NCBI GenBank assembly: GCA_964486145.1
Contig: CAZAMT010000091.1
Span: 1-13,756, forward strand
Direction of reading: 5' to 3'
Length of the DNA: 13,756 nt
Source of the DNA: CAZAMT01 sp964486145
Lineage (GTDB): Bacteria > Bacteroidota > Bacteroidia > Bacteroidales > JAAAOM01
A model generated the notes under the pieces. That model worked only from the letters and a program-made list of their open reading frames with translations. It was not told the DNA's origin and did not search any database. Numbering within the stretch: the stretch's first letter is position 1; every line of letters starts with the position of its first letter. A program made the translations under genes and the position numbers. Below are positions 1 to 5,706 of this stretch, piece after piece.

Positions 1-34
1 ACTTGTCCGACAATTGGCGGATGGTCTGTTTCAT
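1..34 (-). CDS. N-terminal fragment of an unidentified gene leaving the window
   Basis: On the minus strand an ATG at 34-32 opens a frame reading MKQTIRQLSDK up to the window edge. Only 11 codons are visible, so no family can be named. A start here is plausible because it follows the presumed end of the efflux operon and lies about 27 bases downstream of a perfect hairpin (61-80). The intervening bases are AT-rich, as expected for a Bacteroidota leader. It could equally be a chance start codon. Confidence 0.4.
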   Translation of the reverse strand, partial: MKQTIRQLSDK

Positions 35-60
35 AATACTAATTTTACATTAATACCCAA

Positions 61-80
61 ATTGAGCGATTACGCTCAAT
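61..80. repeat. Perfect 8-bp hairpin
   Basis: ATTGAGCG (61-68) and CGCTCAAT (73-80) are perfect reverse complements around a 4-base loop. On the minus strand the hairpin is followed by TTTGGGTATT, which is only a weak T-tract, so it is not a textbook terminator. It sits just upstream of the possible start at 34 and could be part of that gene's leader, or a second terminator arm after the efflux operon. Confidence 0.5.
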
Positions 81-86
81 CGACGA

Positions 87-127
87 AGAAAAAGTAAGCA
101 TTTCACCTTACCCATTCGGTGAAATGC
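87..127 (-). terminator. Probable rho-independent terminator of the efflux operon
   Basis: GCATTTCACC (98-107) pairs perfectly with GGTGAAATGC (118-127) across a 10-base loop. Read on the minus strand, the stem is followed by TTACTTTTTCTT, a T-rich tract, which fits an intrinsic terminator about 280 bases past the TolC stop. In the plus direction the stem is followed by AACATTTTCT, so weak bidirectional function is possible. The stem is seen directly; termination is inferred. Confidence 0.6.
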
Positions 128-132
128 AACAT

Positions 133-437
133 TTTCTATGTCGGGGTTAACGCTAAGTAAAGCGCTACTTCACTTCGTTCGTACCGCTCAACTTAGGTAA
201 TAATCTACGTTGGTTGCTGGATAAATTTATCAAATTGAACCCTGGCACCTCTGCTTATCAGTAGTTTCAATGTGCTGGCCATTGATCCTGCAAAGGCGGC
301 CCAACCCATGGCTTCAATCCAGCTAAATTCTTCGTTGCCTTGCGGTTTCTTTTTGTCTTTGATTTCAGTATTTTTTCGGGGAGCTCAACGAAGTTAATGA
401 ATAAGGCTAAATGACGATTGGTTTCCCGACATAGAAA
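133..437. repeat. 13-bp perfect inverted repeat flanking 279 bases
   Basis: TTTCTATGTCGGG at 133-145 is the exact reverse complement of CCCGACATAGAAA at 425-437. The right arm lies inside the TolC gene, where it encodes the FYVG of the C-terminal end; the left arm is non-coding. A 13-bp match is unlikely by chance within a 400-base stretch, but about one would be expected by chance in a window of this size. It could be the end of a small insertion, a recombination site or coincidence. Confidence 0.4.
205..384 (-). other. Unexplained 59-codon open frame, possible gene remnant
   Basis: On the minus strand the frame is open from after a TGA at 387-385 to a TAG at 207-205. It has no ATG, GTG or TTG until the ATG at 309, which would leave only 34 residues (MGWAAFAGS...). 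The first half is charged (KDKKKPQGNEE) and is followed by a hydrophobic, membrane-like stretch from about WIEAMGWAAF to LKLLI. That charged-then-hydrophobic layout looks protein-like rather than random. I do not recognise a family. It may be the 3' remnant of a gene lost downstream of TolC, or chance. Confidence 0.22.
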
Positions 438-1747
438 TCCAGTATTTTTGATTTAAATATGTACTCGAATTTTGCCTGTAACATCTCCGACTTTGCCCTT
501 GTAAGATTGTTTTTGGCAATATTATAGTCAACGGAACTTACGATTCCGACATTAAATTTTTGTTCGGTGTAGTTAAAAGCTTCCTGATATGATTCCACAG
601 CTTCAATGGTTGCATTGTATTTTTCTTTTGCAGCAATTGCATCCGCATGTGCCTGTTGGATTATCTGATACAATTCAAGTTTTGTCTGTTCGAGGGCAAG
701 TTTTGAATCCATTACATCAAGCCTTGCACGTTCCACATTATTTTTTACCTGAAAACGATTAAAAATAGGAATATTCAGCGATAAGGTAGCCTGCTTATAG
801 AAATTATCCGAAATTTGTTCGCCATACGGATAATCAGCATCGGGATCCAGTGGTCTTTTTCCAATTTCAGAATAGCGGGAGGAAAGGGTTCCTCTTAACG
901 AAAGACTTGGCATATAACCTGACTGGGCAACATTTACATCTTTTTCAGCACTTTTCAGGTTGTATTCAGCACTTTTCACTTCAGGAAGGAATCCAATTGC
1001 TTCACTGTATATCTGATTAACATTATATAATGATTGATCAATCGTTGCTTCAAGGTCAGTTGGTACAATGATATCAAAACCGGAAATGCTATCCAAATCC
1101 ATGAGTTGAATTAAGGTAATTCGTGAATTAATGAGTTCATTTTTGTAATTCGTAATATTTAGTTTCTCATTTGCCAGTTGTGCCTGAATTTCGAGTAGTT
1201 CTCCCCTTGCCACATTGCCTACTTCAACCAGTTTTTCCGTTCGTTCAACCTGCAATGTTGTTACTTCCATCTGGCTCTCAGCTACTTCGAGCAGCTCTCT
1301 GTTAAACAAAATTTGAAGATATGCTGTTGCAATGTTCAGGGTTATGTCATTTTTAATTTTCTCAACATCTTCGAGCCTTGCCATTAAATCAAATTCGCTT
1401 TTTTTAATTCGGTGATATGTTTCAAATCCGTTGAAAATGTTAAAATTTGACTGAATCCCGAGGTTACCTGCCTGAAAGGTCTGGTTAACATATTCGTAGG
1501 TGTCGTAATTAACAGATTTTCCTGAACTCAGATTGTGATTTACACCTGCATTTAAATTTGGCAATCGCTCAAATTTCGATTGTTCATTCATGCCCTTTGC
1601 TGTTTCTGCTGCTATTTTTTGCCTTTTTACCTGCAAATTGTTTTCATGAGCATATTCAATGCATTCCCGCAGGCTCCACTTTTTTTGTGCGGATGCATTG
1701 ACAAACGTAAAAAATCCTAATAACAAGTAAAGCAATGTTTTTTTCAT
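407..1747 (-). CDS. TolC-family outer-membrane efflux protein
   Basis: The 446-residue product is an outer-membrane channel of the TolC/OEP family, expected to form the trimeric exit duct for the HlyD adaptor and ABC ATPase encoded upstream. It has a cleavable signal peptide (MKKTLLYLLLGFFTFVNASAQ), then the usual start of the mature protein (WSLRECIEYAHENNLQV) and two long helical OEP repeats typical of the family, and it ends FYVGKPIVI. The start at 1747 is chosen because it begins the signal peptide and overlaps the stop of the upstream gene in an ATGA (1747-1744), implying translational coupling. A longer in-frame extension to 1855 would bury the signal peptide and lie wholly over the preceding gene. 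It is the last gene of the operon, with a terminator-like hairpin downstream. The substrate is unknown. Confidence 0.93.
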   Translation of the reverse strand: MKKTLLYLLLGFFTFVNASAQKKWSLRECIEYAHENNLQVKRQKIAAETAKGMNEQSKFERLPNLNAGVNHNLSSGKSVNYDTYEYVNQTFQAGNLGIQSNFNIFNGFETYHRIKKSEFDLMARLEDVEKIKNDITLNIATAYLQILFNRELLEVAESQMEVTTLQVERTEKLVEVGNVARGELLEIQAQLANEKLNITNYKNELINSRITLIQLMDLDSISGFDIIVPTDLEATIDQSLYNVNQIYSEAIGFLPEVKSAEYNLKSAEKDVNVAQSGYMPSLSLRGTLSSRYSEIGKRPLDPDADYPYGEQISDNFYKQATLSLNIPIFNRFQVKNNVERARLDVMDSKLALEQTKLELYQIIQQAHADAIAAKEKYNATIEAVESYQEAFNYTEQKFNVGIVSSVDYNIAKNNLTRAKSEMLQAKFEYIFKSKILDFYVGKPIVI

Positions 1748-2070
1748 GATATTCGTTGATTTAATTGATGTTCCTGTTCTTTTTTCATTCTGTAAAGCAC
1801 GTGTATATGTGTTGTGTTTTCCTCGGGTGTGAATATTTGTATCAGTTCCCAGCACTTGTCATAATTTTGAATGGCACGCTTTAATCCGTATATCCGTTTC
1901 AGGGATTCCGTAAGGTAAGTTTCTTCATCAAGGTCTTGATTTTCATTCGTATTCCATGGAAACGATTCAACTCTGAAGTGATATTTCTCTTCCCGATTAC
2001 CAATCTTTACAAGCACTTCTGCAATCTGATCACCAGAAAAATGTGAAATGGGAATACAAATTTCTTTCAT
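1744..2070 (-). CDS. Conserved-looking 108-residue protein of unknown function in the efflux operon
   Basis: This small soluble protein has no signal peptide or membrane segment. It starts MKEICIPISHFSGDQIAEVLVKI, has a central FRVESFPW stretch, and a C-terminal half (YGLKRAIQNYDKCWELIQIF then THIHVLYRMK) that reads like an alpha/beta fold, probably cytoplasmic. It begins 11 bases after the ABC ATPase stop and its stop overlaps the TolC start (ATGA), so it is co-transcribed and coupled to TolC translation. I recognise no catalytic motif. From memory, similar small proteins occur beside TolC/HlyD/ABC genes in other Bacteroidota, but I cannot name a family. An accessory or regulatory role in the exporter is possible from position only. 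The tight packing makes it very likely a real gene. Confidence 0.8.
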   Translation of the reverse strand: MKEICIPISHFSGDQIAEVLVKIGNREEKYHFRVESFPWNTNENQDLDEETYLTESLKRIYGLKRAIQNYDKCWELIQIFTPEENTTHIHVLYRMKKEQEHQLNQRIS

Positions 2071-2081
2071 GATAGCAAGAT

Positions 2082-2765
2082 TTATAATACATGTTTAATG
2101 TTTTCAGTAACGATATGTCCATCGAACAATTGCACTATCCGGTGTGCTTTTTCAGCATCCGATGGCGAGTGAGTCACCATCACAATGGTGGTACCTTCCT
2201 TGTTTAATTCCGATAACATGTTCATTACTTCCTCACTGTTGGATGAATCTAAGTTTCCTGTGGGCTCATCGGCAAGGATAAGTTTGGGTTTGGATACTAC
2301 GGCCCTGGCAATGGCTACACGTTGTTGCTGTCCACCCGATAATTGTTGAGGAAAATGCTTCTTCCGATGGCCGATGCGCACTCTGCTTAATACATCTTCG
2401 ACCCTGCGTTTTCTTTCAGATGACGGGATTTTCATATACAATAACGGTAACTCAACATTCTCATAAACGGTAAGTTCGTCGATGAGGTTGAAGCTTTGAA
2501 AAACAAAACCAATATTGCCTTTACGCAGGTTTGTTCGTTTTTTTTCAGTAAATTTTGATACTTCAATGCCATCAAAATACAGTTCTCCTGCTGATGGATT
2601 ATCCAGCAATCCAACAATATTCAATAAAGTTGATTTTCCACATCCGGAAGGACCCATGATGGCAACAAATTCACTGTGTTGAACTTCCAGGTTCACTTTA
2701 TTTAATGCCGTTGTTTCAACCTCATCAGTCCTGAAAACTTTTACCAAATCAAGTGTTCTTATCAT
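2082..2765 (-). CDS. ABC transporter ATP-binding protein, MacB/LolD type
   Basis: This 227-residue cytoplasmic ATPase drives an export or lipoprotein-release type ABC system. All key motifs are present: Walker A GPSGCGKST (38-46), Q-loop Q90, signature LSGGQQQR (142-149), Walker B LILADEPTG (162-170, D166/E167), D-loop NLDSS and H-loop H199. Length and the GLLDNPSAGELYFDG stretch match the MacB/LolD/FtsE subfamily, whose partners are FtsX-like four-helix permeases. No such permease lies next to it: the adaptor gene is upstream and the 108-residue gene downstream. The ATG at 2765 immediately precedes IRTLDLVKVF, the normal start of the family. It would need a permease encoded elsewhere. Substrate unknown. 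Confidence 0.93.
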   Translation of the reverse strand: MIRTLDLVKVFRTDEVETTALNKVNLEVQHSEFVAIMGPSGCGKSTLLNIVGLLDNPSAGELYFDGIEVSKFTEKKRTNLRKGNIGFVFQSFNLIDELTVYENVELPLLYMKIPSSERKRRVEDVLSRVRIGHRKKHFPQQLSGGQQQRVAIARAVVSKPKLILADEPTGNLDSSNSEEVMNMLSELNKEGTTIVMVTHSPSDAEKAHRIVQLFDGHIVTENIKHVL

Positions 2766-2853
2766 CGTTTCTTTTTTTTAAGTATACTTTGTTCGATGTC
2801 TTTAAAATATTAATCAGAGAACGCATTTTATTGTCATAAACCAATTCTTCACA

Positions 2854-4113
2854 TCATGATTTATTCTTCAGAATAAGCTTATCTGCATTGCCAAAGTTAT
2901 CATATCCTGATACAATTACATTCTCTCCCTCTTCAAGACCTTCAAGAACTTCATAAAACCGTGGATTTTGCCTCCCAATTCGTATGTCACGCTTTACGGC
3001 ATATTCATCAGACTCGTTGACTACATAAATCCATTGGCCCCCGGTGTTTTGATAAAAACTACCCCTGGGAATTAGCAACGCGTTTTTTGATTCTCCCAAT
3101 TCAAGCCGTATCCGGGAAGTTTGACCAATACGAATTTGTTGAGGTATTTCTGTGATAAATTCCATATCAACTGCAAATCTTCCATTTTGAACTTCAGGGT
3201 ACACTTTGGTTAATTTTAACCGGTGTTTGTCCCCTGCAAATTCAAATTCCCCTGTTAGTCCGCGAATGACTCTCGGTACATAATGTTCATCGATTTCCAC
3301 ACGCATTTTATAAGAATCAAGGATATTGATGATTCCAACACGTGTGCCGTAACTGATTACCTCGCCAATTTCGGGATTCAGGGTTGCCAACTCACCGTCA
3401 ACGGGGGCCTTAACTAAAAGTGCATCCAGACGGTTGCGTATAATTCCAAGGTTATTTTCAAGGCTTCTGACACTTGATTCAAGCGATTTTATCTGAATGC
3501 TGCGAAAGACCGAATCCTGCCGACTGTTCTCCTTTAACAATTTAAGTGTGCGGGATGAGGCATCATATTGCTCTTTTGAAAGCATGTAGTCTTCGTTCGA
3601 AATATGCTGATTTTTGTAAAGCTTTTCATTGTTTTTAAATGCTCGTTCCTGTTGTTTTAAAAGCCGGTCAAACTCAATGATGCTCCGTAAATTGTCTAAT
3701 TTGGTTTGCTGCATTAGCAATCGTGCCTGGCGCAGTTCGTTGATTGCCCGGGCCACCTGGGCTTCATTATTGGATATTTCCAGCAGCAAATTGTTGTTGC
3801 TTAAGCGAATGATGGGATCTCCCTTTTCAACCATCTCACCCTCTTCCGTAAGAATTTCTTCAACCCTGCCTCCTTCAATGGCATCAAGATAAATGGTACG
3901 AATGGGTTCTACGGTGCCAATGACTGAAATGTAATCCTGGTATTTATCATTGATTACTTTTTCAATGGTTATTTTGTTGGCGTCTACATTGTATTTTGAG
4001 GAATTGTCTCCAAAAACGATGCGAATGAGCAACAGTAAGATGATCAGGAACCCTCCCATGGGCCACATGTATTTTTTTATCCATTTGTTTTTTTGCTCTA
4101 TTTTTTTGTCCAT
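2854..4113 (-). CDS. HlyD/MacA-type periplasmic adaptor of an ABC efflux system
   Basis: This 419-residue membrane-fusion protein would link the inner-membrane transporter to TolC. It has a short cytoplasmic N-terminus (MDKKIEQKNKWIKK), one transmembrane segment (about 16-35), a biotinyl-lipoyl half (VIGTVEP...GGRVEEILTEEGEMVEKGDPIIRL, about 65-104), a long coiled-coil hairpin (about 110-235), the second lipoyl half (VKAPVDGELATLNPEIGEVI) and beta-barrel/membrane-proximal domains ending DKLILKNKS. In-frame ATGs also exist at 4161, 4143 and 4122. I prefer 4113 because it opens the usual family N-terminus and because the 4161 ATG lies inside the -12 element of a sigma-54 promoter, so it cannot be in that transcript. 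It is the first gene of the operon, 88 bases before the ATPase gene. Confidence 0.9.
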   Translation of the reverse strand: MDKKIEQKNKWIKKYMWPMGGFLIILLLLIRIVFGDNSSKYNVDANKITIEKVINDKYQDYISVIGTVEPIRTIYLDAIEGGRVEEILTEEGEMVEKGDPIIRLSNNNLLLEISNNEAQVARAINELRQARLLMQQTKLDNLRSIIEFDRLLKQQERAFKNNEKLYKNQHISNEDYMLSKEQYDASSRTLKLLKENSRQDSVFRSIQIKSLESSVRSLENNLGIIRNRLDALLVKAPVDGELATLNPEIGEVISYGTRVGIINILDSYKMRVEIDEHYVPRVIRGLTGEFEFAGDKHRLKLTKVYPEVQNGRFAVDMEFITEIPQQIRIGQTSRIRLELGESKNALLIPRGSFYQNTGGQWIYVVNESDEYAVKRDIRIGRQNPRFYEVLEGLEEGENVIVSGYDNFGNADKLILKNKS

Positions 4114-4156
4114 TCCGTTCATTATCGAAACATTTTCAGGCATTTCGTGAAGAAAT

Positions 4157-4172
4157 TGCATTTATTATGCCA
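4157..4172 (-). promoter_or_regulatory. Sigma-54 (-24/-12) promoter of the efflux operon
   Basis: On the minus strand TGGCAT (4172-4167), five bases AATAA, then ATGCA (4161-4157) fit the sigma-54 consensus TGGCAC-N5-TTGCW at 9 of 11 positions, with the required GG-N10-GC spacing. Transcription would start near 4146, about 33 bases before the adaptor ATG at 4113. The divergent neighbour at 4330 encodes an NtrC-family activator, the protein class such promoters need, which strengthens the call. Confidence 0.65.
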
Positions 4173-4203
4173 AATAATTTAAAGTATTGATAATTAGATC
4201 TAT

Positions 4204-4215
4204 CCAAATATTTGG
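4204..4215. promoter_or_regulatory. Perfect 12-bp palindrome, candidate operator
   Basis: CCAAATATTTGG is a perfect palindrome in the divergent intergenic region, centred about 63 bases upstream of the inferred sigma-54 start site. Its position suits an accessory binding site (for example a DNA-bending protein or a second activator site). It is AT-rich at the core, so chance occurrence is possible. Confidence 0.35.
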
Positions 4216-4234
4216 TTACGCATAAATCTCTGAT

Positions 4235-4265
4235 TTTGTAATTTTATTAAACATAAATAGTTCGA
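4235..4265 (+). promoter_or_regulatory. Weak candidate housekeeping promoter for the two-component genes
   Basis: TTTG at 4235-4238 is followed after 19 bases by TAGTTCG at 4258-4264. The spacing matches the Bacteroidota primary sigma consensus (TTTG, 19-21 bases, TAnnTTTG), but only part of the -7 element matches. If correct, the GTTCGA palindrome at 4260-4273 overlaps the -7 region and could allow autoregulation by the encoded activator. Confidence 0.22.
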
Positions 4266-4273
4266 AATCGAAC
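4260..4273. promoter_or_regulatory. Perfect inverted repeat GTTCGA-AA-TCGAAC, candidate activator site
   Basis: The 14-base repeat has two perfect 6-base arms and an AA centre. It is centred about 120 bases upstream of the inferred sigma-54 start at about 4146, which is the usual distance for an enhancer-type NtrC-family site, and 57 bases before the activator's own ATG. The symmetry suits the dimeric Fis-type helix-turn-helix of the encoded regulator. Binding is inferred from position and symmetry. Confidence 0.5.
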
Positions 4274-4329
4274 ATCTGATAATTTTTGATTATTTTTACA
4301 TAGCTAAGTATTATCTGAAAATCTTTTGT

Positions 4330-5706
4330 ATGAGCAATAAAATAGGGAGAATCCTGGCTGTTGATGACAATGAAGATATTTTATTTGCATTGAAACTGTT
4401 ACTAAAACAACATGTCGAAATCATTCAGACCATTAGTTCACCAAATCGAATTCCCGAATTAATGGCAGAAGAAGATTACGATGTGATTTTGCTGGATATG
4501 AACTTTACCAAAGATGCCATAAGCGGACAGGAGGGGTTTGACTGGCTGGAGCGCATCCTGGAAATTGATTCGGACATGGTGGTGGTTTTTATAACGGCGT
4601 ACGGGGATGCCGAAAAAGCTGTAAAGGCAATAAAATCGGGTGCTACAGATTTTGTGCTTAAACCCTGGCAGAATGAAAAACTTTTGGCCACCGTTTCTTC
4701 TTCTGTGAAACTTCGCCGGTCACGAAAAGAAGCATACAACCTTCGAAGCAAGCAAAAAGAAATTAGCGCTGTTCTGGACCAGCCATTTCATGAATTTATT
4801 GGGAATTCACCTGAGATGCAGGAGGTATTTACAACCATTAAGAAGGTGGCTGCTACCGATGCCAACGTGTTGATACTGGGTGAAAATGGTACCGGAAAAG
4901 AACTTGTAGCGCGGGCATTGTACCGGAACTCCCTGCGAAGAGATGAGGTGTTTATAAGTGTTGATCTGGGATCCATTGCAGAAACACTGTTTGAGAGTGA
5001 GCTCTTTGGTCATGAGAAAGGAGCATTTACCGATGCCAAAAAATCCAAGCCCGGAAGGTTTGAGATAGCCAGCGGAGGCACCTTGTTTCTCGATGAAATC
5101 GGGAACCTGACCCTAACCATGCAACAGAAGCTGCTTACCATCATCGAGCGGAGAGAAGTAATACGCGTTGGCTCCAATAAACCAACCCCCATTGATGTGC
5201 GGCTTATATGCGCCACAAACAACAATATTCATGAGTTGGTTGCTGAAGATGAATTTCGCCAGGATTTACTATACCGAATCAATACAGTTGAAATTCATTT
5301 ACCACCGCTTAGAGAACGTTCGGGTGATATTCAATTAATTGCGGACCATTTTCTGAAGATTTACTCAAAAAAGTATAAAAAGCCAATACAGGGATTAAGC
5401 CCGGCTGCCTTGAAAAAATTAAACCAGTATTCGTGGCCGGGTAATGTGCGTGAGTTGCAGCATGCCATGGAACGGGCTATCATCTTGAGTGAATCTGCCC
5501 GGCTTGAACCTGATGACTTTATGCTTTCACCCCCAAAGAAAAAAGGAAACGATCTGGATTTTGATACCTTTAACCTTGACGAAATTGAAAAAACAGTTAT
5601 TCTAAAAGTGCTGAAACAAAGCCAGGGAAACATAACCATGGCAGCAGATGAACTGGGTTTGACCCGTACTTCTCTGTACAGAAGAATGGAAAAATATGAT
5701 CTATAA
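4330..5706 (+). CDS. NtrC-family sigma-54-dependent response regulator
   Basis: This 458-residue cytoplasmic activator has three domains. The receiver (about 6-125) has acidic pocket D12/D13, phospho-acceptor D56 (ILLDM), T89 and K111. The AAA+ sigma-54 activation domain (about 155-390) has Walker A GENGTGKE (184-191), Walker B LFLDEIGNL, arginine-finger candidates in FRQDLLYR, and sensor II WPGNVREL (369-376). A Fis-type helix-turn-helix (about 416-458) ends NITMAADELGLTRTSLYRRM. The sigma-54 contact loop reads GAFTDA (231-236) instead of GAFTGA. The kinase gene overlaps its end by 11 bases. A sigma-54 promoter and palindromes lie in the divergent region upstream, so the efflux operon is the most obvious target. 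Confidence 0.95.
   Translation: MSNKIGRILAVDDNEDILFALKLLLKQHVEIIQTISSPNRIPELMAEEDYDVILLDMNFTKDAISGQEGFDWLERILEIDSDMVVVFITAYGDAEKAVKAIKSGATDFVLKPWQNEKLLATVSSSVKLRRSRKEAYNLRSKQKEISAVLDQPFHEFIGNSPEMQEVFTTIKKVAATDANVLILGENGTGKELVARALYRNSLRRDEVFISVDLGSIAETLFESELFGHEKGAFTDAKKSKPGRFEIASGGTLFLDEIGNLTLTMQQKLLTIIERREVIRVGSNKPTPIDVRLICATNNNIHELVAEDEFRQDLLYRINTVEIHLPPLRERSGDIQLIADHFLKIYSKKYKKPIQGLSPAALKKLNQYSWPGNVRELQHAMERAIILSESARLEPDDFMLSPPKKKGNDLDFDTFNLDEIEKTVILKVLKQSQGNITMAADELGLTRTSLYRRMEKYDL

Larger units (their letters stand above)
35..406. other. Gene-poor interval with hairpins and an inverted repeat
   Basis: This stretch of about 370 bases between the TolC stop and the next possible minus-strand start has no convincing gene. 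It holds two perfect hairpins (61-80 and 98-127), one arm of a 13-bp inverted repeat (133-145, partner at 425-437 inside the TolC gene), a partly symmetrical stretch at 150-196 (CTAAGT at 153-158 and ACTTAG at 191-196), and a 59-codon open frame without an early start codon (205-384, minus). No transposase or tRNA was recognised. It may be a terminator and spacer, or the scar of a small insertion or decayed gene. Confidence 0.55.

Noticed and set aside
1748..1855. 36-residue N-terminal extension of the TolC gene
   Set aside because: It lies wholly inside the 108-residue gene in another frame and would bury the clear signal peptide that starts at 1747.
2766..2853. Short minus-strand reading frame between the adaptor and ATPase genes (from an in-frame ATG reading MRSLINILK), as a possible remnant of a lost permease
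   Set aside because: It is about 25 codons, runs into the ATPase gene in another frame through a run of A, and shows no transmembrane or FtsX-like feature.
4114..4161. Longer adaptor start at 4161
   Set aside because: The ATG falls inside the -12 element of the sigma-54 promoter, upstream of the inferred transcript start, and the extra residues do not look like the family N-terminus.
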